Source: Candidatus Lindowbacteria bacterium RIFCSPLOWO2_12_FULL_62_27
GTDB taxonomy: Bacteria > Lindowbacteria > 2-12-FULL-62-27
DNA length: 64,000 nt
Assembly: GCA_001784175.1 (NCBI GenBank)
Contig: MFPR01000004.1
Span: 124,001-188,000 of the forward strand
Direction of reading: 5' to 3'
Shown one piece after another: positions 15,165-23,558 of the stretch (positions are counted from its first letter, which is position 1; every line of letters starts with the position of its first letter). The position numbers and the translations under genes were made by a program. The notes under the pieces are model-generated. The model was given only the letters and a program-made list of their open reading frames with translations, made no database searches and had not been told where the DNA came from.

Positions 15165-15225
15165 GAGCGAGCGCGCCCGGGCGCCGTCGTGCCGATGCCG
15201 ACGTTGCCGGAGGTGGCAAATAGCC
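15165..15225 (-). pseudogene. detached fragment of a GNVGIGTT-repeat gene
   Basis: The minus strand reads SGNVGIGTTAPG, exactly the repeat motif of the neighbouring 1842-aa protein, flanked by unrelated sequence with no start or continuation. It is probably a remnant of a second repeat gene or of a rearrangement. The remainder of the 458-bp gap 15134-15591 shows no gene. Confidence 0.6.
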
Positions 15226-15450
15226 GGAGATCAAGGAAGGACACTCATTTCACAGAAGGGAAAAATCAGCCCATGATCGTGGTAAAAGTGGCCGGGCTTT
15301 CTCCCGTACCTCCCTCGCGGCTGATCAACCCGCAGGTTGAATTATGTCCCGCGACTTGAAAACTGTCTTTTCATAGGTGGGTCTTGAAGCTGGTCTTTCC
15401 GCATCGAATTCCCCAGAACCTGTTTCTGTTGCGAAACAACTTAACAACTT

Positions 15451-15516
15451 ACGGTCTGGCCCTTGGAGCCGCCCTTGGAGCCGGCCCTTGGAGCCTACGG
15501 TCTGGCCCTTGGAGCC
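15451..15516. repeat. four copies of CCCTTGGAGCC
   Basis: The 11-mer occurs at 15460, 15472, 15485 and 15506. The first and last copies lie in a longer duplicated ACGGTCTGGCCCTTGGAGCC. A CAATTT-CTAC-AAATTG palindrome at 15541-15556 follows and may act as terminator for the repeat protein gene. Confidence 0.65.
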
Positions 15517-15591
15517 CTTTCAATACCAATGTTCAATGCCCAATTTCTACAAATTGAAAATTGAGGATGAGTATTGTCTTTTCTTTTCAAC

Positions 15592-18500
15592 TCACTTGTC
15601 CTTCATCGAATCGATCTGGCTCTGCAATTCCGCGATCCGCTGATCCTGGGCCTGAATGCGCGCCTGTTGTTCCTTGAAGGCGTTCAGCATGGCGAAGATG
15701 ATGGGGTCGTTGTTGAGCATGAGGTATCCCTTGTTGTTCGACTCAACCGCCTCCGGGATGGCCTCTTTGACCTCTTGGGCCACAAGCCCGATGTGCTCGG
15801 CGCCGTCGCGGATGCCGACCGGGTTGTCGGACTTGTACTGATAGCGCACCGGATTGAGCTTCATCAGTTCCGTAGCGCCGGCCTTGAAATCGCCTCTGAC
15901 GTTCTTCAATCGGCCATCGGAGAAGGTCGCCCACGACCCGCCGCCGACCTTGGAGGCGCCGCCGTTGACCGAAAAGGTGGTGTCGGGGTTGTCGGTGCCG
16001 ATGCCGACCTTGTTGTTGGTCGCATCGACGTAAAGGGTCGGCGAATCGACCACCAAGCCGCCGGCGACTTCCAATTTCGTGGAAGGGCTCGTCGTGCCGA
16101 TGCCGACGTTGCCGGCGGCCGTGACGATCGTCTGCCCGGTCAATTCATCAATATTGCCGTCATTGTCGTCATCGAGGCCGTTACCGGGAATCTCGCCGTC
16201 GGAGACCTGGAACCTTCCGGTCGGGCTGGCAATCCCAATCCCGACCCGAATGGCCTGTTTGTTCACCACCAGCACCGTATCCGACACGATCACCGAATCG
16301 GAAAACTTCGCCGTGCCCGCCACATCCAGCTTCGCGGACGGACTGGCGGTCCCGACGCCGACGTTGCTGCTCTTTTTTACAACCAAAAAGGTGTCACCAA
16401 CCGTCAGCGTGTCCGAGATGACCCCACCCTTGACGACGAGACTGTCGCCCGGGGTTGTCGTCCCGATGCCGACGTTGCCGGGCTCTCTGATTTTCATGAC
16501 GGTGACGCCATTATAATTCTGAAAATCGATTCCTGAGCCATTCGCCGAATTATCATCCAGCGACCGGATGATCGTGTACGCCTGATTGGCGTCATTACTG
16601 AATGACCCGATTACATTTCGATCTCCCCAAGGCGTTGTGAATTTGATCCATCGATTCTCGTCCATCGTCACGTCGCCGCCGGGCACGTGGAACCTCGACG
16701 CCGGCGAGGCGGTCCCGATGCCGACGTTGCCGGTCTTTGAATTGACCGTGAACACCGTATCACCGACGGTCATTGAATCCGAAACCCGCGCTGTTCCCAC
16801 GACATGCAATGTATCTGACGGACTTGTCGTGCCGATACCGACTTTGCCGCTTGCCTTGATTTCGAATACGGTCCCCGGCCCTCCTGTGGCGATGCTTAGA
16901 GCCGGTCTTACGGAGGCGGAGCTTCCGCCGGTGATGTCAATGAGAAGTCCGCGAGAACTGCCGGATGGGTCGGTGTTCTTGAATTGAGCCACGTACTGGT
17001 TAACCCCGGAAGTTTGAACATCGAGCGCATAGCCCGGGGCGTCCGTCCCGATGCCGACGTTGCCGCTCTTCTTTACAACCAAAAACGTGTCGCCCACCGT
17101 CAGCGTGTCCGAGATGATCCCGCCTTTGACGTGGAGACTGTCCCCCGGTGCCGTCGTCCCGATGCCGACGTTGCCGGTTTTCTGTATCAGCATGCGGGTG
17201 GTTGCGCTTTGCTCATCCCGGATGTGCAAGTCATCGCTGGCCAGCCGAACGCCGATCTGCCATTCTTCCGCCGTTTCGCCTCCGGTGGCTAACTGCAAGA
17301 CCGCATGGCCATTGGCTTGATCGCCACGTTCGAGCCACACCCCAGCTGTATTCGAAGTCCCGGTTGTCGTGTTCTTGATATTCGCGTACACGCCGGCGCC
17401 ACTCCCAATGATATGCAGTTCGTCTCCCGGATTCGTCGTCCCAATCCCGACGTTGCCGGTCTTTGAATTGACCACAAACACCGTATCGCCGACCGTGATC
17501 GAATCCGAAACGCGCACCGTTCCGGCCACATGCAACGAGTCGCTCGGAGTCGATGTCCCGATTCCCACATTCCCGGCGCTCTTGTAGATGTTCCCGCTCG
17601 CGCCGCCGACCATCGTCCAGTCGGTGTCCGGCGTCGCGCCGCCAGTCGACGTGAACGACGCCCACGATCCGGCCTTGCGGCCCTCGAAGTCCGACCCGCT
17701 CCAGCGGATCGCGCCGTCCGCCGCGCTCGCCGCCGCGTTCGTGTCCATTTGAATCCGGCCCGCGACGTGCAGGCTATCCCCAGGCGCCGTTGTCCCGATG
17801 CCGACGTTGTCGTTGAAGGTCGAGATCCCTTTGACCGCGATGCCCCGGTTTGGGCCCCCGAACTTGGCGTCATATGCCGTGCCGGTATGGGGATCGGTGA
17901 AAGCGCCGTCATGAAACATGGACTGCCCGTTGTTAACTTCAAATTTCGCGTTCGGACTCGCCGTGCCGACGCCGACGTTGCCGCTTTTTAAAACAACCAA
18001 ACTATCCCCCGCCGGTCCGCCCACCGCGAACGAATCCGACACGTGCGCTCCGCCCGAGACGTCCAACCTTGTTCCTGGTGTCGTGCTCCCGATGCCGACG
18101 TTGCCGGTCCGCGTGAAAGCCGCGACGACGGACTGCTCCACCGTGACGGCGTCGTTCACGGTCCCAATCTCCATACGGGCGCCCCGGTTGATGAGCCGAA
18201 AGATCTTGGCGTCTGGCGCCTGGTCGCTTTTTTCGAGAAGCAACTCCGGTTCCACGCTTCCTGCGCTGATATGCAAATGGCGCAGAGGATTCGTCGTCCC
18301 GATGCCAACGTTGCCGCTCTTTGCATTGGCCACGAACACCGTGTCGCCGATCGTCATGGAGTCCGTCACGCGAACCGTTCCGGCCACGTGCAAACTATCT
18401 GACGGACTCATCGTCCGGATGCCGACGTTGCCGGATGTTGTAACAGAGACAAACTCGGTGGTTGGATTACCGGGAACGTACCGTATCCCAAACCGGTTGG

Positions 18501-21120
18501 AGTTATCACCAATGTTGTCCTGGCCGACTTGCCATTCTTCCGTAACACCATTTTTGAAGATTACTGATGCGTGTCTATTCCCCGCATCAGTGTTTTGAAG
18601 TTCAAGAACTGCAAGGTCGCCCTCTGCACGAATGGGTCGAGTAGCGCCTCCGACTATATGGAGTCTCAATGAAGGCGCCGTCGTCCCGATGCCGACGTTG
18701 CCGCTACTTTTTAAAGCAACCAAAACCGTATCGGCTACCACCAGCGAATCCGTGACGTTGATACTGCCCGCGAGTTTCGCGCTGGTCACCGCGCCCGCGG
18801 CGATGCTGTCGCTCGAAATCGCCGCCGTCAAATTCGCCGGAGCGAGACTGCTCGCCGAAATCCCCGTCAACCCCGACCCGCTTCCGCTAAACGTCGTCGC
18901 CGTCACCGTCCCGGCCACGTCCAACTTCGACGCCGGACTCGCCGTCCCGATGCCGACGTTGCCCTGGGTCACGATAAAATCGGTGATGGGTGTTACCTGG
19001 ATTTTGCCAAACGTGTTTGAGATGGTTGCGTCGCTGGTGTCATTCATTTCCAGCGCCAGTTGGCGGCCTGTGGTGCTGAACAGTGTCATACGTCCACCAA
19101 CGACGCCGCTTTTACCGACGCCCAACGGGCCGCCAATACGCGCAACTTCGTTTCCAAGCCCCGAACCGCCGTCGACATCAAGCTTGGCGTTCGGACTCGT
19201 CGTCCCGATGCCGACGTTGCCCGTGTCATTGATGACGAACGTCCCCGACGCGTTGTTCGAAATGACGCGCATCGTGCCGAGGATGTGCATGCTGTCGACG
19301 GGACTCGTCGTTCCGACGCCGACATTGCCGCTGTTGGACCAGGCCAGCGCAATCTTTTCATATCCGCCCCGACGCACGCCCAACGCGCCGGCCGGCGATC
19401 CCAGCCCGTACCCGAACAGGGTGGGGCCATCGATGGTTGCGGCGCTCGAAAGCTTGTTGTAGCCGAGACCATGGAATGTATCTGTGCCGTCTTGGAAAAA
19501 CAGGGTGTTTCCGCTCAACTGAATGTTTCCGCCCGCGATGTCGAGCTTCTCCGACGGCGCCGTCGTCCCGATGCCGATATTGCCGCTACTTTTTAAAGCA
19601 ACCAAAACCGTATCCGCCACCACCAGCGAATCCGTGACGTTGATACTGCCCGCGAGTTTCGCGCTGGTGACTGCGCCCGTGGCGATGCTGTCGCTCGAAA
19701 TCGCCGCCGTCAAATTCGCCGGAGCGAGACTGCTGGCCGAAATCCCCGTCAACCCAGACCCGCTTCCGCTAAACGACGTCGCCGTTACCGTCCCGGCCAC
19801 GTCCAACTTCGCCCCCGGCGTCGTCGTCCCGATGCCGACGTTGCCTGAACTTAACAACGTCATGATGGTGTTGCTCGTCGGATCAAACGCTGCGTGCGCC
19901 AATGAAATATCCAGACGAGTCCTGGAACTTGTGCCGTTGTTCTCATATCGGGACAAATTAAACGCCGCCGCCGCTCCGAATGCTTCCGACGCTTTCCCCT
20001 GGCGGGCGAGCATCAAGGTCGTCTTCGGATCATTCAACGTCGACGTGGCGGTCTGCGATTGATGCACAACCAGGAGTCCGTTTGTATCGTAAACGAAATT
20101 GTTGTCGTCAATGACCTTCAGACCGACTTGCAATTTTGTGCGCGGCGCCGTCGTGCCGATGCCGACGGCCGAATCGTAATAAATGCTGTCGCCACTCGTT
20201 GTCCACTGACTTGAACCGCCGCCACCCGATGCGGTTGTCTGAGTTGTGCCGTCAGGGAATTTGAAGCCGCCCGAGGTCGAATAAACTGTTCCTGCGACTT
20301 CCAACTTCGTCGACGGACTCGTCGTGCCGACGCCGACGTTGCCCGCTTCTGTGATAACCATTTTTGCGTGTTCAGATCCGCCTGGATAACCCACACCCGC
20401 GGCTCTCGTCCAGAATTGTATGGCCGGGTCGCCGCGATTTTCGAGACGAATCAACCTGCCGGGGTTGGCGACATTCTGTGATCTTAAACCGTTGAAATCA
20501 AAATCAACCAGATCAGCGCCGGGATGCGCTTGTATTCCCAGTTGAGAAAGTTGACCCCCAAGGCTCAATTCCGTTACTGGCGCGGTTGTCCCGATGCCGA
20601 CGTTGCCGGTCTGATGATAGACGTCTCCGTTGCCCGCCAGGGTCCAGTGCGTATCCGCGCCGGATGCAATGCCGGTGAGGAGCGATCCGTTTCCGACAAA
20701 CTTGTTCGCCGTCACGGTTTCGGCCACGGTCAGAGCGCCGTAGGCCGTCGCGCCGGTGTCGAGGAATTTGGCGATGAAGGCGTAGGGGGAGGTCGTCAGG
20801 CGAATTTTCGGGGTCATGGCTTCGCCGGCCACGGTCACTTTGAGCCAGTACTGGGTGTCGAACGCGATATTGAGCGGCGAGGTGACGCCCAGCCGCGTGC
20901 TGACGATGCCGTTTGACGGCGTCAGCGTCTGGTTTTCCGGACCCCAGACAGACACGCCGGCGTCATTGAAGATCTCGAAGTCCACGCTCTTGGACGCCAT
21001 GATCCGCGTTCCGACCGAGTCGGTCAGTTCGCCCTGGAAGGAGATATATTTCGGAACGTCCGCTCCTGCGGACAAGCTCCAGAGTAAAACCAGAAACAAA
21101 CCCAATACTGACTTTTTCAT
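15592..21120 (-). CDS. giant secreted GNVGIGTT-repeat protein with C-terminal peptidase S74 chaperone domain
   Basis: A 1842-residue exported protein (signal peptide MKKSVLGLFLVLLWSLSAGA). An N-terminal beta domain (KYISFQGELTDSVGTRIMAS) leads into about 25 copies of a (S/T)GNVGIGTTxP motif spaced 40-100 residues apart, each followed by KLDVAG/SLHVAGTVRVSDS-type strands, as in trimeric beta-helical tail-fibre stalks. The C-terminus has WATFSDGRLKNVRGDFKAG ... GLVAQEV, the S74 intramolecular chaperone of endosialidase-type proteins, where the SDGRLK serine starts self-cleavage, and ends in a coiled coil (EQQARIQAQDQRIAEL). It is probably a trimeric surface fibre. The ATG at 21120 has GGGGAGG 9 nt upstream. 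The FlgD-Ig protein gene is just upstream on the same strand. Confidence 0.85.
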   Translation of the reverse strand: MKKSVLGLFLVLLWSLSAGADVPKYISFQGELTDSVGTRIMASKSVDFEIFNDAGVSVWGPENQTLTPSNGIVSTRLGVTSPLNIAFDTQYWLKVTVAGEAMTPKIRLTTSPYAFIAKFLDTGATAYGALTVAETVTANKFVGNGSLLTGIASGADTHWTLAGNGDVYHQTGNVGIGTTAPVTELSLGGQLSQLGIQAHPGADLVDFDFNGLRSQNVANPGRLIRLENRGDPAIQFWTRAAGVGYPGGSEHAKMVITEAGNVGVGTTSPSTKLEVAGTVYSTSGGFKFPDGTTQTTASGGGGSSQWTTSGDSIYYDSAVGIGTTAPRTKLQVGLKVIDDNNFVYDTNGLLVVHQSQTATSTLNDPKTTLMLARQGKASEAFGAAAAFNLSRYENNGTSSRTRLDISLAHAAFDPTSNTIMTLLSSGNVGIGTTTPGAKLDVAGTVTATSFSGSGSGLTGISASSLAPANLTAAISSDSIATGAVTSAKLAGSINVTDSLVVADTVLVALKSSGNIGIGTTAPSEKLDIAGGNIQLSGNTLFFQDGTDTFHGLGYNKLSSAATIDGPTLFGYGLGSPAGALGVRRGGYEKIALAWSNSGNVGVGTTSPVDSMHILGTMRVISNNASGTFVINDTGNVGIGTTSPNAKLDVDGGSGLGNEVARIGGPLGVGKSGVVGGRMTLFSTTGRQLALEMNDTSDATISNTFGKIQVTPITDFIVTQGNVGIGTASPASKLDVAGTVTATTFSGSGSGLTGISASSLAPANLTAAISSDSIAAGAVTSAKLAGSINVTDSLVVADTVLVALKSSGNVGIGTTAPSLRLHIVGGATRPIRAEGDLAVLELQNTDAGNRHASVIFKNGVTEEWQVGQDNIGDNSNRFGIRYVPGNPTTEFVSVTTSGNVGIRTMSPSDSLHVAGTVRVTDSMTIGDTVFVANAKSGNVGIGTTNPLRHLHISAGSVEPELLLEKSDQAPDAKIFRLINRGARMEIGTVNDAVTVEQSVVAAFTRTGNVGIGSTTPGTRLDVSGGAHVSDSFAVGGPAGDSLVVLKSGNVGVGTASPNAKFEVNNGQSMFHDGAFTDPHTGTAYDAKFGGPNRGIAVKGISTFNDNVGIGTTAPGDSLHVAGRIQMDTNAAASAADGAIRWSGSDFEGRKAGSWASFTSTGGATPDTDWTMVGGASGNIYKSAGNVGIGTSTPSDSLHVAGTVRVSDSITVGDTVFVVNSKTGNVGIGTTNPGDELHIIGSGAGVYANIKNTTTGTSNTAGVWLERGDQANGHAVLQLATGGETAEEWQIGVRLASDDLHIRDEQSATTRMLIQKTGNVGIGTTAPGDSLHVKGGIISDTLTVGDTFLVVKKSGNVGIGTDAPGYALDVQTSGVNQYVAQFKNTDPSGSSRGLLIDITGGSSASVRPALSIATGGPGTVFEIKASGKVGIGTTSPSDTLHVVGTARVSDSMTVGDTVFTVNSKTGNVGIGTASPASRFHVPGGDVTMDENRWIKFTTPWGDRNVIGSFSNDANQAYTIIRSLDDNSANGSGIDFQNYNGVTVMKIREPGNVGIGTTTPGDSLVVKGGVISDTLTVGDTFLVVKKSSNVGVGTASPSAKLDVAGTAKFSDSVIVSDTVLVVNKQAIRVGIGIASPTGRFQVSDGEIPGNGLDDDNDGNIDELTGQTIVTAAGNVGIGTTSPSTKLEVAGGLVVDSPTLYVDATNNKVGIGTDNPDTTFSVNGGASKVGGGSWATFSDGRLKNVRGDFKAGATELMKLNPVRYQYKSDNPVGIRDGAEHIGLVAQEVKEAIPEAVESNNKGYLMLNNDPIIFAMLNAFKEQQARIQAQDQRIAELQSQIDSMKDK
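18674..18929. repeat. 256-bp direct repeat inside the fibre gene, copy 1
   Basis: Nearly identical to 19556-19811, offset 882 bp (294 codons, frame preserved). It encodes the LAPANLTAAISSDSIA and GAVTSAKLAGSINVTDS region. This suggests unit duplication by recombination within the gene. Confidence 0.9.
19556..19811. repeat. 256-bp direct repeat inside the fibre gene, copy 2
   Basis: Partner of 18674-18929 with only a handful of base differences (for example GCCGATATTG against GCCGACGTTG). Both copies keep the host reading frame. Confidence 0.9.
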
Positions 21121-21180
21121 GTTACGTGACCTCCCCAGGTCGTTTAATCCTCGACGCCGCGATGCGGCGGAAGTAACACT

Positions 21181-21246
21181 CAATATTCAACACTCAATTC
21201 TCAATTCTCAAAGTTTTCAAACTTGAAAATTGAGTATTGAATGTTG
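21181..21246. repeat. 24-nt imperfect inverted repeat between two surface-protein genes
   Basis: Arms 21181-21204 and 21223-21246 pair at 21 of 24 positions (AT-rich, TTGAATATTG-type ends). It lies between the FlgD-Ig gene stop (21268) and the fibre gene start (21120). It could be a terminator/attenuator or a dispersed palindrome; its low GC contrasts with its surroundings. Confidence 0.65.
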
Positions 21247-21267
21247 AGTGTTGAGTGTTGATTTTTT

Positions 21268-23286
21268 TCATCTCACGATCGCCATCTTGTCCACGATCTT
21301 GTTTCCGCCGCTTTGCAGGATGTAGACGTACACGCCCGATCCGAGTTTCTGGCCGTGTTTGTTCGTCGTGTCCCACGTGAGCGTGTTCGGCCCCGCCGCG
21401 CCGGGGGCCGCGAGTTCTTTGACGAGCCGGCCGGCCACGTCGAATATTTTCAGCGTCACGTCGGCGGCGGATTGCAGACTGTATTTGAAGGTCATGGCGC
21501 CCGCCGGGTCCGGACCCGGGTTCGGATACACGAACGTGTTTTCCTTCGAGAGCGGGGCGGCCAGATACGCGGTCAAATATTCGGGCGTGCCGACGACCAC
21601 GGTCAGGGTGATTGCGGATTCCAGAACCAGTGAGGAGGACTGGCGCATATTCACAGGACCGGCCGGGCCGCCGATCAGGTACGCCTCGTAGCCGTCCGGA
21701 AGGCCGGCCGCGTCCCATTTGAGGGTCGCGCTCTTTACGCCGGCCGGCGACGTGACAACTACCGGCCACGCCGTCGCGGTCTTCACCGGCGACGCGATGC
21801 TGGCGGCGTAATATTTCCCCCCACCCCCACCCTCCCCCACAAGAGGGGAGGGAGTGGAACGCGCTTCGCCAACCCACACTTGCATGTCTCCCATCATTCC
21901 CGGCGCCTTCCAGAGGTCGTTGGCGTCTTCTCCGTCCGACGCCGCCGGCGCGACGCCCAAAAACGCGTACTCGTCCCGGATTTCCGGAACGTCGCTGTAG
22001 GCCATCAGGCGGAGGCGCCAGTTCGAAACTGAACCCCCCCCTGCCCCCCCTTCAAAAGGGGGGGTGTAAACCGGGGACTGTTGTTTCACCGGCATCGTCT
22101 GCGGCAGGCGCTTGGTTGGATAATACACGATCGAGCAGGAGGCGTTCGCCTTCACCCAGAAGCCCACCCACGGTTTCAGTTGCACGGCCGTTTCGCTCGC
22201 CGCGAAGGGATTGACGTACTGCTCGGCGGTCTGCGAGCGCCACTGGAGGCGCGTGTCGATCGTTGCGGCCATCTGCGCCGGCGTCAGGGCGCGAAGCGTG
22301 ATCGGGCCCGGCGGGCCGTTCAGATTCGTGTCGACCGCCACGTCGTCCAGCCAGTCGATGAAGTGCGTGAAGGGATTTCCGATCATGTTGGCGCCGCTGT
22401 CGAGCCGCACGCTGAATGCGCCTGTCACCGCCGACGGTGAGCCTGCCAACCCCACGCTCGTGGCGCCGCTCGATCGGAACCAATAGGCCCGGCCGCTCTC
22501 ATATTGTGAAAACGTCCCGTTGGCCGACACGTGGGTCGATTCGGGCTGATTGCCGACCGACTTGTATCGGTTGAACGTCGCGTGCGCCGAGGCCAGCGTC
22601 GGGTCGTAGGAATACGAGATGGGCGTGCCGCCGTAGGACAACTGATTGAGGCCCGTCAAGGACGTGTCGGGCTTGCGAAACGGCGCGATCATCACCCACT
22701 TGCTCTTGGGCGTCTCCGTCGGATGCGCGGGCACCCGCCGCTTGTCCATCATCACCACAAATACGGCCCGGGCGGCCGACCGCTCCGCCGTGATGACGTA
22801 GGCGCCGTCCCCGCTCGAAAGCGAGACTGACTTGCTGATCCGCCCCGCCGTGTCGGACGTGGCCGAGTCGGTCGCCACCTGCGATCCTTCGTATTCGACC
22901 GTGAAGGTGACGGCGGCGTTGGGCGTAAGCCCGCCGTTGGAGGAATCCTTCACATCCAAAACGAGCGTGACGAATCCGCCGCCGGTTCCGACCAGATGCG
23001 CGTCGCCCACGATCACGAGCGAGTCGCCCACCGTGCCGACGGGCGCCACATGGCGGAAATAAAAGAGGCCGGTGTTGAGGACGTAGGAGGCGCCGGCGAG
23101 CGTGTCCGTGCCGGTTTGGCCGACCGAGGCGAGGAGGTTGTAGCTGGGCGAGGAGAGGGTGTCACCGCCGGTGGAGATCACGGGTTCGGTGATCTGGTGG
23201 ACAGTGGACGAAAGGACCGCGTATGCGATGAGACCGAGGGCGGCGATCAGGATCAGGGCAAGACCGAGACGCTTTTGCCTGGTCAT
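21268..23286 (-). CDS. secreted surface protein with C-terminal FlgD-Ig (T9SS-sorting-like) domain
   Basis: A 672-residue exported protein: an N-terminal hydrophobic signal (LGLALILIAALGLIAYAV), a SPSYNLLASVGQTGTDTLAGASYVLNTG segment (in parts) found at the start of many such proteins, beta-rich middle domains, and a final 85-residue FlgD-Ig module (YPNPGPDPAGAMTFKYSL ... IFDVAGRLVKEL ... GSGVYVYILQSGGNKIV). That module resembles type IX secretion sorting domains, but no T9SS gene is in the window. Two dispersed palindromes are inserted in frame, giving TPPFEGGAGGG near residue 415 and SPLVGEGGGGG near residue 480. The ATG at 23286 has GGAG 7 nt upstream. Confidence 0.75.
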   Translation of the reverse strand: MTRQKRLGLALILIAALGLIAYAVLSSTVHQITEPVISTGGDTLSSPSYNLLASVGQTGTDTLAGASYVLNTGLFYFRHVAPVGTVGDSLVIVGDAHLVGTGGGFVTLVLDVKDSSNGGLTPNAAVTFTVEYEGSQVATDSATSDTAGRISKSVSLSSGDGAYVITAERSAARAVFVVMMDKRRVPAHPTETPKSKWVMIAPFRKPDTSLTGLNQLSYGGTPISYSYDPTLASAHATFNRYKSVGNQPESTHVSANGTFSQYESGRAYWFRSSGATSVGLAGSPSAVTGAFSVRLDSGANMIGNPFTHFIDWLDDVAVDTNLNGPPGPITLRALTPAQMAATIDTRLQWRSQTAEQYVNPFAASETAVQLKPWVGFWVKANASCSIVYYPTKRLPQTMPVKQQSPVYTPPFEGGAGGGSVSNWRLRLMAYSDVPEIRDEYAFLGVAPAASDGEDANDLWKAPGMMGDMQVWVGEARSTPSPLVGEGGGGGKYYAASIASPVKTATAWPVVVTSPAGVKSATLKWDAAGLPDGYEAYLIGGPAGPVNMRQSSSLVLESAITLTVVVGTPEYLTAYLAAPLSKENTFVYPNPGPDPAGAMTFKYSLQSAADVTLKIFDVAGRLVKELAAPGAAGPNTLTWDTTNKHGQKLGSGVYVYILQSGGNKIVDKMAIVR
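21831..21851. repeat. in-frame palindromic insert encoding SPLVGEGGGGG
   Basis: CCTCCCC and GGGGAGG flank 7 nt. The translated mark PSPLVGEGGGGG is typical of a dispersed repeat class that sits in coding regions of many genomes. It lies in a loop between two beta strands of the surface protein. Confidence 0.65.
22044..22064. repeat. in-frame palindromic insert encoding TPPFEGGAGGG
   Basis: Seven C, TTCAAAA, seven G. The translation PPFEGGAGGG is a well-known product of a dispersed palindromic repeat. The frame of the surface protein is retained across it. Confidence 0.7.
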
Positions 23287-23528
23287 GACAAAGCTCCGCC
23301 GCTGAGCGGGCCGGCGTCGGAGACGCCGGCACCTGGGACGCCGGAGGCGCTGACCCGACAAACGATCTGGGACTTCCCTCTAAAACCCAGAGACTGTGTT
23401 TGTATTGTATGCATTACACCCCGTCCAATGGAGCGAAATTTTACTTGGGTGAATAGTACTTCATGGGATGAGAATGTCAAACATATATTGATATTGATGG
23501 AGAAAGGCGAAGTGAGACCCCCCTTTGT

Positions 23529-23547
23529 CCCCCCTTTTCAAGGGGGG
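23529..23547. repeat. CCCCCCTT-TTC-AAGGGGGG palindrome
   Basis: Eight-base arms with a 3-nt loop, just downstream of the reverse transcriptase stop. The minus-strand reading PPLKRGDKGG marks a third member of the same palindromic repeat group. The rest of the 272-bp gap 23287-23558 shows no gene. Confidence 0.7.
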
Positions 23548-23558
23548 AAAAAACGGAT

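Noticed and set aside
15592-21183. Prophage tail-fibre locus.
   Set aside because: No other phage gene (capsid, terminase, tail, integrase) is present and the protein has its own signal peptide.
23529-23547. Rho-independent terminator of the reverse transcriptase gene.
   Set aside because: On the transcribed strand the hairpin is not followed by a U-tract; it fits the dispersed palindrome class instead.
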